Shown here in pieces: positions 7,901 through 17,723 of a DNA stretch of 40,481 nt; positions within the stretch are counted from its first letter, which is position 1; each line of letters starts with the position of its first letter. This stretch comes from Betaproteobacteria bacterium (lineage in GTDB: Bacteria > Pseudomonadota > Gammaproteobacteria > Burkholderiales > Rhodocyclaceae), in the NCBI GenBank assembly GCA_009777245.1, contig WRMF01000024.1:1-40481 (forward strand). Reading direction: 5' to 3'. Below the pieces are notes generated by a model. That model searched no databases, was not told where the DNA came from, and saw nothing but the letters and a program-made list of their open reading frames with translations. Made by a program: the position numbers and the translations under genes.

Positions 7901-10777
7901 ATGGGAACCATTCAGGAATTCGCGCGCGAACAGAACCTACAGGTTGAAAAACTGCTGGAGCAACTGGAGGAAGCGGGTGTCGGCAAACGCGAGGCGGGAG
8001 ACGTTATCACCGAGCAGGATCGGATCAAGTTGCGCGATTATTTGCGCCGGTCGCATGGCGAGGGAAAGACGCGGATCACCCTGACCCGCAAGGAAACGAG
8101 CGAGATCAAGGCCACCGACGCGCAGGGACGCGCCCGTACCGTGCATGTCGAGGTGCGCAAGAAACGTGTCATGGTGAAGCGCGACCCCATTGAACAAGCT
8201 GCGTCAGCCGCTAAAGCGCCCGAAGAACAGACAAGCGCATTGCCGAAAGAGCCTGTGCCCGCAATTGAAGCGCCGGTTGTGGCGGTAGTGGAAGCGCCGG
8301 TGGAAAGTTTGCCGCCTGTCGAGGAAACATTGGCGACGCCGGAAAAGCAAGCCAAGAGCCAAAAATCGCCCAAAGCTACTGTCGTGGCGGAGAAAAAGCC
8401 CAGGTCCGCCGCGAAGGATGCAAAAGCTGCCAAGGGCGCAAAAGATACGAAAGAGGTAAAAAAGGACGCGAAAGATCGAAGAGGCGCGGAAAAAACCGCC
8501 GCCCCGTCGCCGGAAAAAGGCGCGGCGAAAAAGACCATTGCCAGGCACGCCTTTCTGGATGAGGCCGAGTTGAAGGCGCGCGCGGAAGAAGAACGTCGGC
8601 ATCGTGAGCTTTTCGCGCGGCAGGAAAAGGAATTTCGAGACAAGCAAGCGCGTCAGGAAGAATTGGCGCGGTTGAGGAAAGAAGCCGAAGAGAAAAAGGC
8701 CGCTGCCGAAAAAGCCTCGGAGTCGGCGCGTCAGGTAGCGCTTGAGAGTAGTGCCGTCGGCCCTGAGGTTGAGTCGAAACCGGTCAGGAAGACCCTGAGA
8801 AAACCGGATAGCAAAAAGCCGCATGTCCATAAAAAAGGCAAGGGGGGCGGCAAAAGCAAAAACGGCGGTAAGGATCGGGGCGAAGGACGAAAGAGAGGCG
8901 GCCTGAAATCCAGGGGCGAAGCCGAAGGCGGCGATAACAGGCGGGAAGTCGGCGCGAAGCAAAAGAAACATCACCGTCCGGAAAGCAGCGAGGGCAGCTT
9001 CAAGGCTCCCACCGAGCCTATCGTGCGGGAAGTGCATGTGCCGGAAACAATTTCTGTGGCTGATCTCGCGCACAAGATGGCGATCAAGGCTGGCGAAGTC
9101 ATCAAGACCCTGATGAAAATGGGAACAATGGTGACCATCAACCAGATTCTCGATCAGGATACGGCGATGATCATCGTCGAGGAAATGGGGCATACCGCCG
9201 TCGCCGCTCGTCTGGACGATCCGGACGCTTTTCTGGATGAGGCCGCGCATCATGCCGACATACCGCTTGAGCCTCGCGCTCCGGTTGTCACCGTCATGGG
9301 GCACGTTGATCATGGCAAAACCTCGTTGCTGGATTTCATTCGCCGATCCAAGGTGGTTTCCGGCGAAGTAGGCGGGATAACCCAGCATATCGGCGCATAC
9401 CATGTGAAAACCCAGCGCGGCATAATCACCTTTCTGGATACGCCCGGGCATGAGGCTTTTACCGCGATGCGGGCGCGGGGCGCGCAGGCGACCGACATCG
9501 TTATTCTGGTAGTTGCGGCGGACGATGGCGTCATGCCGCAGACCAGGGAGGCTGTCCACCACGCGCAGGCTGCGAATGTGCCGATTGTGGTGGCGGTAAA
9601 CAAGATAGACAAGCCGGAAGCCAATCCCGAACGGGTAAAGCAGGAACTGGTCGCCGAAGGCGTGGTTCCTGAAGAGTACGGCGGCGAGGCGCAATTCATC
9701 CACGTTTCCGCGAAAAAGGGAATCGGCATTGACGAGCTTTTGGAAAAGGTGCTTCTGCAAGCGGAAATCCTTGAACTCACCGCCCCTCGCGCCGCTCCTG
9801 CCAAGGGTTTGATTATCGAGGCGAAACTGGACAAGGGGCGCGGCCCGGTCGCCACCATGCTGGTTCAGAGCGGCACGTTGCGCCAGGGCGACATGCTGCT
9901 TGCCGGACAGGTTTTCGGAAAAATCCGCGCCATGCTGGATGAGAACGGAAAAACGGTCAAGGGAGTAGGTCCTTCCATTCCGGTGGAAATTCTCGGTCTT
10001 TCCGATGTACCGGCAGCGGGCGAAGAAGCCATTGTTCTGGCTGACGAGAAAAAGGCGCGTGAGATCGCTCTTTTCCGGCAGGGCAAGTTCCGCGATGTCA
10101 AGCTGGCCAAACGACAGGCTGCCAAGCTGGAATCCATGTTCGACCAGATGACCGAGGGCGAGACCAAAATCCTGCCGCTCATCATCAAGGCCGATGTGCA
10201 AGGGTCATTGGAGGCTTTAAGCCATTCGTTGCTCAAGCTCTCCGCCGCCGAAGTGCGGGTCAATGTCATTCATGGCGCGGTGGGCGGCATCAGCGAATCG
10301 GATGTGAATCTGGCGCAGGCTTCCGGCGCGGTCGTCATAGCCTTTAACGTCCGCGCGGACGCTTCCGCCAGAAAATTGGCGGAGAGTTTCGGCGTTGATA
10401 TTCGTCATTACAACGTGATCTACGATGCGGTAAACGAAGTCAAGGCGGCCTTGTCCGGCATGTTGGCGCCTGAGAGGCGCGAGATTGTTATCGGCCATCT
10501 TGAAATACGGCAGGTTTTCAGGGTTTCCAAGGTGGGGGCGATTGCCGGCTGTCTGGTGCAGGATGGCGTTATTCGCCGCGCCGCCCGAACCCGCCTTTTG
10601 CGCGACAATGTGGTGATCTGGGATGGGGAGCTTGCTTCCCTGAAGCACTACAAGGATGATGTCAGGGAAGTAAGGTCGGGCACAGACTGCGGCCTTTCCC
10701 TGAAAAATTTCAACGACATTCTGGAAGGCGATCAACTGGAGGTCTACGAAATTCAGGAGATTGCGCGTAGTCTGTAA
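7901..10777 (+). CDS. infB: Translation initiation factor IF-2
   Basis: A GTPase that brings initiator tRNA to the ribosome. The 958-residue protein has an N-terminal IF2N domain (about 1-50), a long Lys/Ala/Glu-rich linker (about 60-370), a second IF2N domain with [14 protein letters not shown], and then the G domain. Its motifs are GHVDHGKT (466-473), [21 protein letters not shown] and SAKKGIG. Beta-barrel domains follow. The start at 7901 ([11 protein letters not shown]) follows GGAGGGAG. An upstream in-frame ATG at 7871 overlaps nusA and is less likely. The usual downstream genes rbfA and truB are missing; a cassette-like gene follows instead. Confidence 0.97.
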   Translation: MGTIQEFAREQNLQVEKLLEQLEEAGVGKREAGDVITEQDRIKLRDYLRRSHGEGKTRITLTRKETSEIKATDAQGRARTVHVEVRKKRVMVKRDPIEQAASAAKAPEEQTSALPKEPVPAIEAPVVAVVEAPVESLPPVEETLATPEKQAKSQKSPKATVVAEKKPRSAAKDAKAAKGAKDTKEVKKDAKDRRGAEKTAAPSPEKGAAKKTIARHAFLDEAELKARAEEERRHRELFARQEKEFRDKQARQEELARLRKEAEEKKAAAEKASESARQVALESSAVGPEVESKPVRKTLRKPDSKKPHVHKKGKGGGKSKNGGKDRGEGRKRGGLKSRGEAEGGDNRREVGAKQKKHHRPESSEGSFKAPTEPIVREVHVPETISVADLAHKMAIKAGEVIKTLMKMGTMVTINQILDQDTAMIIVEEMGHTAVAARLDDPDAFLDEAAHHADIPLEPRAPVVTVMGHVDHGKTSLLDFIRRSKVVSGEVGGITQHIGAYHVKTQRGIITFLDTPGHEAFTAMRARGAQATDIVILVVAADDGVMPQTREAVHHAQAANVPIVVAVNKIDKPEANPERVKQELVAEGVVPEEYGGEAQFIHVSAKKGIGIDELLEKVLLQAEILELTAPRAAPAKGLIIEAKLDKGRGPVATMLVQSGTLRQGDMLLAGQVFGKIRAMLDENGKTVKGVGPSIPVEILGLSDVPAAGEEAIVLADEKKAREIALFRQGKFRDVKLAKRQAAKLESMFDQMTEGETKILPLIIKADVQGSLEALSHSLLKLSAAEVRVNVIHGAVGGISESDVNLAQASGAVVIAFNVRADASARKLAESFGVDIRHYNVIYDAVNEVKAALSGMLAPERREIVIGHLEIRQVFRVSKVGAIAGCLVQDGVIRRAARTRLLRDNVVIWDGELASLKHYKDDVREVRSGTDCGLSLKNFNDILEGDQLEVYEIQEIARSL

Positions 10778-10793
10778 TTTGCGTCTAAATTGC

Positions 10794-10800
10794 GTTAGCT
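10794..10800 (+). other. Integron R'-like core site (GTTAGCT)
   Basis: GTTAGCT fits the GTTRRRY core at which integron cassettes join (between G and TT). It lies 16 bases after the infB stop and three bases before the next ATG, the position expected for the 5' boundary of a cassette. Confidence 0.4.
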
Positions 10801-10803
10801 GCC

Positions 10804-11184
10804 ATGCACACCGCCCTTGATTCAATGCACGACCTGGAACTTGATCGGTACGTGTACGACGGTCACAATCTACTGGCTGAGGTCAATGAACTTGTCGTTG
10901 GATACAGACATCGTATTGTCCAGGGGAGTAGACGCTATATCGTTCGATTTGCAAAGCCTGCGGCGCATGCCGTTATCGAGGAGTTTCCGGCTGCGGTAGC
11001 GCAACTACTCCAAGGGGAGGATATTGGCTTCTTGCGCCGCGTAGACAAAACTGCTCTCCGCACCACGCTCGGTCTCGACCTTGAACAATTTGAAAACCTT
11101 AATGCATACGCCCTCATCACAGCGCACGAAGTCCTTATCGCCTATTGCGCTGAAGAACCAACGATCCAAGGTAATGGGAGCTAA
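10804..11184 (+). CDS. Hypothetical protein in an integron-cassette-like context
   Basis: I do not recognise this 126-residue protein. It is soluble in appearance, with no signal peptide, membrane segment or Cys cluster. It has alternating acidic and hydrophobic stretches (YDGHNLLAEVNELVVGYRH; FRRVDKTALRTT-like helices) and could be all-in-one alpha/beta. The start follows GTTAGCT by three bases and has no Shine-Dalgarno sequence, common in integron cassettes. A second in-frame ATG at 10825 is possible. The stop codon lies inside a sequence resembling the left half of an attC site. The reading frame is open and the boundaries coherent, but expression and function are unknown. Confidence 0.55.
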   Translation: MHTALDSMHDLELDRYVYDGHNLLAEVNELVVGYRHRIVQGSRRYIVRFAKPAAHAVIEEFPAAVAQLLQGEDIGFLRRVDKTALRTTLGLDLEQFENLNAYALITAHEVLIAYCAEEPTIQGNGS

Positions 11185-11240
11185 CAACTTATTCAACCCG
11201 GACGCGCTAAAGCGAGTAGGTGAGCTTGCGAACCCCAACG
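11179..11240 (+). other. attC-like recombination site (59-base element), degenerate right half
   Basis: The left half reads AGCTAAC (11179-11185), six spacer bases, TTCAACC (11192-11198), then CGGACGC. This matches the R''-spacer-L'' layout of classical attC sites in order and spacing. The right half is weaker, ending CCCCAACG at 11240. The total length of 62 bases is typical of attC. The gene stop codon at 11182-11184 falls inside R''. No integrase gene is in the window. Confidence 0.45.
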
Positions 11241-11282
11241 CATAGCAGGTAGCTTTTCCAATTTCATTTCAAGGAGTTCATC

Positions 11283-12338
11283 ATGGATAAACTGTTCAAT
11301 CCTGTTCGTGTAGGTCGCTACACCCTGCAAAATCGTCTGGTCATGGCGCCGATGGTTCGTTCGCGTTCCCAATTCGACGGTACGCCGGACGAATTGGCCG
11401 CCGAGTATTATTCCCAGCGCGCCGGGGTGGGGCTGATTGTTACTGAAGGAACCCAGACATCGGACGACGCGCAGGGCTATATGGCTACGTCCGGCATTTA
11501 CACCGACGCGCATGTCGCCGGTTGGAAAAAGACTACTGATGCGGTACATGCGAAGGGCGGGCATATGTTCATTCAGCTCATGCACGCCGGACGCATGTCC
11601 CACCCGGACAACACGCCGCACCGTCGCCAGGGGGTTGCGCCCTCGGCAATCGCGCCGGGTACGGAAATGTTTACGCCCAAGGGTATGCAGGAAGTTCCCG
11701 TGCCGCGCGTCCTGACCCTTGATGAAATAAAGCAGACCGTTCAGGATTTTCGCCATGCGGCCAGCCGCGCCGTTGAGGCCGGAGCCGATGGCGTGGAAAT
11801 TCACGGGGCGAACGCCTATCTGGTTCGTCAGTTCTTCGCGTTAAGCGCCAATGCGCGCACCGATGAATATGGCGGCTCCATTCATAACCGCGTGCGCTTT
11901 GCCCTTGAAGTCGCCGCCGCGATTGCCGGAGAGATTGGCGCGGACAGGACGGCGATCCGCTTGTCGCCCGGCACTACAATCTGGGGCATTGACGCAAATT
12001 CCGAAGAGCCGGAGCTTTATCGCCATCTGGTTACTGAACTGGACAAACTTGGTCTGGCTTACGTGCATATACTGCACCAGGGGGACGAGGCGTTGCTGGC
12101 CGATATTCGCAAGCTATGGAAGGGCGCGCTGATCCTGAACCGTCCGGGGCGTTCGCGTGATTTGGTTGGGTCTGATGTGGCTTCAGGTCTGGCCGATCTG
12201 GAGTCTTATGGGCAGATGGTTCTGGCGAACCCGGATTTTGTCGAACGGTTGAAGGCCAACGCGCCGATGAACGCAGCCGATCCCGCCACTTTTTTCGGCG
12301 GCTCGGCGCGTGGTTACACCGACTATCCGACTCTATAG
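11283..12338 (+). CDS. Old Yellow Enzyme family flavin oxidoreductase (NemA-like alkene reductase)
   Basis: An FMN-containing (beta/alpha)8-barrel enzyme that reduces activated C=C bonds or nitro groups with NAD(P)H. The 351-residue protein has the N-terminal LFNPVRVGRYTLQNRLVMAPM segment, the FIQLMHAGR motif, the substrate-binding His/Asn pair in VEIHGANAYL (about residues 172-181), and the SANARTDEYGGSIHNR signature. It ends in GYTDYPTL, as is usual for the NemA/OPR class. An AAGGAG site lies seven bases before the ATG. It appears monocistronic. The physiological substrate cannot be read from the sequence; an electrophile or nitro-ester detoxification role is the usual inference. Confidence 0.92.
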   Translation: MDKLFNPVRVGRYTLQNRLVMAPMVRSRSQFDGTPDELAAEYYSQRAGVGLIVTEGTQTSDDAQGYMATSGIYTDAHVAGWKKTTDAVHAKGGHMFIQLMHAGRMSHPDNTPHRRQGVAPSAIAPGTEMFTPKGMQEVPVPRVLTLDEIKQTVQDFRHAASRAVEAGADGVEIHGANAYLVRQFFALSANARTDEYGGSIHNRVRFALEVAAAIAGEIGADRTAIRLSPGTTIWGIDANSEEPELYRHLVTELDKLGLAYVHILHQGDEALLADIRKLWKGALILNRPGRSRDLVGSDVASGLADLESYGQMVLANPDFVERLKANAPMNAADPATFFGGSARGYTDYPTL

Positions 12339-12471
12339 CGATTCACGCGAATATGGCGATTTCCGCAAATAACGATACGGTCAAGGAGTACGCTTTACTT
12401 CCTTATAGCGCTTCCCGCAAGTAACGCTACTATAAGGCGCGGCCATTCTTTCGCACAGACTATAACCCATC
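12339..12471. other. Intergenic leader to the mosaic repeat
   Basis: Short degenerate repeats are present (TATAGCG, TTCCCGCAAGTAACGCTA), of a type also seen at about 23440-23470 and 27320-27345. The TTTCGCACAG segment at about 12449-12460 is shared with the copy at about 20170, so the mosaic repeat extends some 30 bases beyond its hairpin arm. No gene is seen. Confidence 0.45.
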
Positions 12472-12650
12472 CGTCATTCCTGCGTAGGCGGGAATCCAGT
12501 ACTGCATCAAAATTTGTGACTGATGTTCAGTATAACGCGAAGCGGTAACGCCGCTCCTCTTGCTTTTCCGCATGGAAATGTAGTCCCTGTTCTGGAAACC
12601 TGTCGTAGCTTTCAGAGCCGTACTGGATTCCCGCCTACGCAGGAATGACG
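12472..12650. repeat. NIME-like mosaic element, copy 1
   Basis: Hairpin arms at 12472-12499 (CGTCATTCC...GGGAATCCAG) and 12623-12650 (CTGGATTCCC...GGAATGACG) flank a core of about 123 bases. The core is clearly homologous to that at 20222-20339: both contain TGCATCAAAATTTGTGA, TGATGTTCAGTATAACGC and TTCTGGAAACCTGTCGTA. This is a non-coding MITE-like unit. Confidence 0.85.
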
Positions 12651-12735
12651 AGTGGTTAGGCGCGAAAGAGTGACTACACCTTATAGTTGTTTTATTTAAG
12701 TGAGCTATTATAATTACGGAATCTCTATATAATTG

Positions 12736-12767
12736 AAGCCCCAATCCCATATCGGAGATTGGGGCTT
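12736..12767. terminator. Hairpin between convergent OYE gene and chemoreceptor
   Basis: An 11-base stem, AAGCCCCAATC (12736-12746) with GATTGGGGCTT (12757-12767), has a ten-base loop. It lies 30 bases beyond the chemoreceptor stop codon. The T-tracts on both sides are short, so termination would be modest. Placement suggests it serves mainly the minus-strand gene. Confidence 0.55.
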
Positions 12768-12796
12768 TCTTGCTGCGAACGTATGGGACGAGGCTG

Positions 12797-14458
12797 CTAA
12801 ACCCGGTATTCTCCCATTGCGCGGCGAATCTCCTTGGCCATGTTGTCAATCAGGATAGCGGCTTCCGAAGATTGATGGGCGGCGATGCTGTTTTCCTCAG
12901 TAGACTGCGCTACCAGCTCTACTTGCTTGGCGATGCCGTGGGTAGCCACTTCCTGTTCCTCCAGAGCCGTGGTAATCTCTTTGGTATGGCGCAGGGTTTG
13001 ATGGGTGCCTTCCTGAATTTCATCAATGGCCTGTCCGGTCTGATGCGCCAGCGCGACACCTGATTCCACCCGCTCCGCCGCGTTGCTCATGGCTCCCACG
13101 GCGGACTGCGAACTTGTCTGGATGGCGCTGATCATGGCGCTTATCTCGCCGGTGGCGTTGGCGGTGCGTTCCGCCAGCTTGCGAACTTCGTCCGCCACCA
13201 CGGCAAAACCGCGTCCTTGTTCACCGGCTCGCGCCGCTTCAATGGCCGCGTTAAGCGCAAGAAGATTGGTCTGATCCGCAACCTCCCGGATGACCTGCAC
13301 AATCCCGGATATTTGTTCGGATTGCTTGCCCAACTCCGCGATGGTCTTCGACGAGCTTAGCACGACCTCCGACATAACCTGCATTTCGGAAATCGTCCTC
13401 TGGACAACTTCTTTGCCTTTCTGGGAGCAATCCTCGGTTCGCTCGGTAAGATCGGAAGTCTCCTTGGCGTTGTCGCTGACAATATGGATGCTCGCCGCTA
13501 TTTCCTCGATCGAAGCTGCCATGGTGGAGGCGGCTTCGCTGGTTACGTCGGATCGCTTTGCGGATTGCTCGGCGGATTCGGCCAGGGTTGCGGACGCCTT
13601 ATCCAAATCTTCCACATTATCCATAATTCTTTTGATGGATTGCTGCACGGATTCCACCAACTTGTTAAAGGCTGCGGCGGATTGTCCCAATTCATCCGCG
13701 CTCATAACCGGCACGCGAAGAGTGAAGTCGTGGCTTTTTGCAATTTCTTCCATTCCTTCTTGCAACCGCACCAGAGGATTGGTAATCGAACGAATGATGG
13801 AATAGGCGATTCCAAGGCTCAACAAGGCTCCGAGTATGCCTACGACCGTTATCAGGGTCACGCTGGAATCGAAGTGAGCCAGACTACGGGAGATTGCTTC
13901 GTCGGAGTACTTCTTCTGCAAGTCCATCGCGGCGGCAATTGAACGCAGCTCCATTTCCTCCCCATGCTGCATGAACCCCTTGAGGAAGCCCAGCAGGAGT
14001 TCGGGCGAATAGTCCCCGCCGCGGATTTTCTGCATGGTAGGCATGACGGTGTTGCCAATAAAATCCTGGTAGTGACCGTCAAATTTCGTAACAAGCTGCT
14101 CTTCTTCCTTGGACAATGGCGTCGCCTTGAAGTCGTTCCAGTTTTTTTCGAGGACGCCACGCCACATCAGCGCGCTTTCGAGGTGCAGTTCTACCCCGTG
14201 GTCGCCGTGCAAGGCCGCAAACGGCCCCTGCGGATCATGCTGGAAGGCGAGAAGAAAGTCGGCTACTATCTTGCCGGCAGTGCCGTTCATTGACCCCAAG
14301 GCGCCCATCGCGGTCATGTTTTTGGCTCCTATCGCCTCAATTTCGCCCTCCATTTTTGTCATGCCATTGATGCCGGTAATCATGACAATCAAGGTAAAGG
14401 CCAAAGCGATGCAAGACAGCGCGAAAAGCCGCTTGCCTATGTTGATGTTATTAAACAT
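12797..14458 (-). CDS. Methyl-accepting chemotaxis protein
   Basis: A transmembrane chemoreceptor that signals to CheA/CheW. The start at 14458 ([12 protein letters not shown]) follows GGAGGTG, giving 553 residues. Longer in-frame starts lack this site. The first membrane helix is at about 10-32, a periplasmic four-helix-bundle-type sensor at about 35-195, a second helix at about 198-222, HAMP at about 223-275, and then the cytoplasmic methyl-accepting coiled coil. The hairpin tip contains [19 protein letters not shown] and [23 protein letters not shown]-type sequence, the hallmark of the family. The sensor has several His residues (for example H74, H84, H87, H92), and no ligand can be assigned. 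No NWETF-type CheR tether is present. No other che genes are in the window. Confidence 0.93.
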   Translation of the reverse strand: MFNNINIGKRLFALSCIALAFTLIVMITGINGMTKMEGEIEAIGAKNMTAMGALGSMNGTAGKIVADFLLAFQHDPQGPFAALHGDHGVELHLESALMWRGVLEKNWNDFKATPLSKEEEQLVTKFDGHYQDFIGNTVMPTMQKIRGGDYSPELLLGFLKGFMQHGEEMELRSIAAAMDLQKKYSDEAISRSLAHFDSSVTLITVVGILGALLSLGIAYSIIRSITNPLVRLQEGMEEIAKSHDFTLRVPVMSADELGQSAAAFNKLVESVQQSIKRIMDNVEDLDKASATLAESAEQSAKRSDVTSEAASTMAASIEEIAASIHIVSDNAKETSDLTERTEDCSQKGKEVVQRTISEMQVMSEVVLSSSKTIAELGKQSEQISGIVQVIREVADQTNLLALNAAIEAARAGEQGRGFAVVADEVRKLAERTANATGEISAMISAIQTSSQSAVGAMSNAAERVESGVALAHQTGQAIDEIQEGTHQTLRHTKEITTALEEQEVATHGIAKQVELVAQSTEENSIAAHQSSEAAILIDNMAKEIRRAMGEYRV

Positions 14459-14573
14459 GTCACACCTCCGTAACAAATTTTGACAATGACTCCAGCAGGG
14501 AATTATGCGCTCATTGCCGACGGATTTGTCAAAGGTTGTCAAATTTTTTTGCCTGTTGCGTTTGGACAATAAA

Positions 14574-14600
14574 AAACGGAGACCGTCAAGGTCTCCGTTT
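14574..14600 (-). terminator. Rho-independent terminator of groESL
   Basis: On the minus strand an 11-base stem AAACGGAGACC/GGTCTCCGTTT with a five-base loop is followed by a run of T residues. It lies 25 bases beyond the groEL stop codon. Confidence 0.85.
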
Positions 14601-14624
14601 GCTGTGCCTGGGACAGCGTATAAA

Positions 14625-16265
<1,641 letters not shown>

Positions 16266-16303
16266 TTAAATCTCCTGAATATTGAAACGGCGAGACTCAA
16301 GGC

Positions 16304-16594
16304 TTACGCCTCAAGCACGCCCATGATGTCTTCTTCGCGCATGACCAGAACTTCCTGGCCATCAACCTTGACGGTCTGACCGGCATACTTGCCGAACAGG
16401 ACGCGATCGCCTACCTTTACGTCCGGCGTGATGATTTTGCCGGAGTCGTCGCGCTTGCCGGGGCCTACAGCCAGAACTTCACCCTGATCGGGCTTTTCGC
16501 CTGCGGAATCGGGGATCACGATACCGGACGCGGTAGTGCGCTCGGCTTCCACGCGCTTGACAATCACGCGATCGTGCAAAGGACGAATTTTCAT
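16304..16594 (-). CDS. groS: Co-chaperonin GroES (10 kDa)
   Basis: The heptameric lid of the GroEL chamber. The 96-residue protein begins [14 protein letters not shown], has the mobile-loop region (about 17-32, [14 protein letters not shown]) and [12 protein letters not shown], and ends in [10 protein letters not shown]. An AGGAG site precedes the start codon. It is the first gene of the groESL operon, about 46 bases downstream of the CIRCE element. Confidence 0.98.
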   Translation of the reverse strand: MKIRPLHDRVIVKRVEAERTTASGIVIPDSAGEKPDQGEVLAVGPGKRDDSGKIITPDVKVGDRVLFGKYAGQTVKVDGQEVLVMREEDIMGVLEA

Positions 16595-16639
16595 GGAAAA
16601 CTCCTGTCTGAAAAAATGAACATATACAGGAAGAGTTTG

Positions 16640-16666
16640 TTAGCACTCTCCTGTGACGAGTGCTAA
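16640..16666. promoter_or_regulatory. CIRCE operator (HrcA binding site)
   Basis: TTAGCACTC (16640-16648), nine bases, GAGTGCTAA (16658-16666) is a perfect match to the CIRCE consensus. HrcA repressor binds this element and is released on heat shock. The operator abuts the predicted -10 box, so bound HrcA would block transcription start. No hrcA gene is in the window. Confidence 0.97.
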
Positions 16667-16694
16667 TAATAAAGGCGACCTTGCAGAATTTCAA
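16666..16694 (-). promoter_or_regulatory. groESL promoter
   Basis: On the minus strand TTGAAA (16689-16694) and TATTAT (16666-16671) are separated by exactly 17 bases, a sigma-70-type promoter. The overlapping CTTGAAA and CCTTTATT also resemble a sigma-32 promoter with about 13 bases between, so dual control is possible. One base of the -10 box is shared with CIRCE. Confidence 0.65.
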
Positions 16695-16734
16695 GAGACA
16701 TGCCGGAATTTTTTTCTTATACCTATAAGCAAAT

Positions 16735-16897
16735 GCAGGGGCGCGATATAGCGCGCCAACAAACCCCCGGCGACCTTGCAGGCATGCGCTACCCTGCAAA
16801 CCCCAGGCGCTTAACGCGCCACACCCTTTGACTCGCGGCGAAGCCAAAGGGGGCTTTGCGTTGTGCCAGGAGCCAGCCCAAGCCCCCTTTAAGGGGG
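16735..16897. repeat. Dispersed repeat region flanking the IS remnant
   Basis: Several degenerate palindromic units are present. The segment at about 16862-16890 (GTGCCAGGAGCCAGCC...AAGCCCCC) is the inverted counterpart of the unit at about 23505-23540. It ends in a CCCCCTTT-AAGGGGG palindrome directly against the IS end at 16898. No gene is seen. Confidence 0.6.
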
Positions 16898-17049
16898 TTG
16901 CTCACTTTATATTGATTGTGGTATTATGTTATATAATCTGCTTAATCCGAAGGAGGAGGAATCGTATGCAATGCACCCACTGCGGTAGCGTGAGCTACGT
17001 CAAGAATGGTTCTTACAAAGGTTCCCAACGATATCTCTGCAACCAGTAA
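16898..17049 (+). mobile_element. IS1-like element remnant, 5' end only
   Basis: The terminal repeat at 16898-16919 is followed by the IS leader, Shine-Dalgarno sequence and first codons, nearly identical to the copy at 1-123 with a few substitutions. IS-like sequence stops around 17048. No 3' end is found before tRNA-Lys, so this is a truncated copy. Confidence 0.8.
16966..17049 (+). pseudogene. IS1-like transposase, truncated N-terminus
   Basis: Twenty-seven residues beginning MQCTHCGSVSYVKNG are preceded by GGAGGAGG. After LCNQ a stop codon comes where the full protein should continue into the second half of its zinc finger and HTH region. The DDE catalytic domain is absent. Confidence 0.8.
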
Positions 17050-17532
17050 TCTTCGGGACGAAAAGGCTGAAATCCGTACATGCAGAGGTCAGTAGTCAGT
17101 AAACAGGGCGGTTCCTGATTTCTGTATTCTGTCCACCAACCTCTGTTAAAACAATCCATGTAACATGGAAATAACTCCCAGCCGCTGATCAGTCCTCGGT
17201 CGTCCGCATCCGGCAACCTGCCGCCCGTTATTTCACGCGACATCGGGCGAACATGTAGGGGCAGACCTGTGTGTCTGCCCTGAAGGCGAACATGCCCCAA
17301 CATCGGGCGACCGGGGACGGTCGCCCCTACTATCCTCTGTCCTCTGACTTCTGTATTCTGCCTTTGTTTTAACTCTTCCAGCATTTTTTCCGTCATCTCG
17401 ACCATTCGCGCCCCAAGGAATGTCGAAGGCAGCGTGGACTGCATCAATTCCGCCACCATGCGCGATTCTGGCAAAATCAAGCGGTAGAGGAACGGCTTGC
17501 AAGGATAAAAACTTGCAAGCCTTTGATTTTAT
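17050..17532. other. Repeat mosaic between IS remnant and tRNA-Lys; possible gene fragment
   Basis: Two tandem hairpin units occur: GGGCAGAC...GTCTGCCC (about 17260-17281) and GGGCGACCG...CGGTCGCCC (about 17306-17327). Repeats of the CAGAGGTCAGTAG/CCTCTGTCCTCTGAC type surround them. An inverted repeat GGCTTGCAAG/CTTGCAAGCC (17494-17503, 17512-17521) lies just past the tRNA 3' end. On the minus strand, about 17355-17520 can be read as KPFLYRLILPESRMVAELM and further plausible protein-like sequence. It runs into repeats and has no convincing start, so it is at most a gene fragment. Confidence 0.4.
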
Positions 17533-17608
17533 TGGTGGGCTGTGTGAGACTCGAACTCACGACCTACGGATTAAGAGTCCGCTGCTCTACCAACTGAGCT
17601 AACAGCCC
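17533..17608 (-). tRNA. tRNA-Lys (anticodon CTT)
   Basis: All four arms fold: acceptor stem GGGCTGT/ACAGCCC, D-arm GCTC...GAGC, anticodon stem GCGGA/TCCGT with loop CTCTTAA (anticodon CTT), and T-arm GTGAG-TTCGAGT-CTCAC. The 3' CCA is encoded in the DNA (17533-17535 on the opposite strand). Length is 73 plus CCA. Confidence 0.96.
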
Positions 17609-17651
17609 CAAACCTTGTATATCATACAGAAGAGGCGTTTTCTTTGCAACA

Positions 17652-17680
17652 TTGACCAAACTTGACGTGTAAGGGATACT
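17652..17680 (+). promoter_or_regulatory. Candidate icd promoter
   Basis: TTGACC (17652-17657) and GATACT (17675-17680) are separated by 17 bases and lie 43 bases before the icd start. A second TTGACG inside the spacer region is an alternative -35 box. Confidence 0.4.
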
Positions 17681-17723
17681 TTTGGCAAGCGTCTGCAATT
17701 TGCTAACCTGAATCAGCCATCCC

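Noticed and set aside
8204-10201. A long minus-strand open frame (665 codons) opposite infB
   Set aside because: It mirrors the well-supported infB frame, has no ribosome-binding site and no recognisable domain. High G+C codon bias leaves the opposite strand open.
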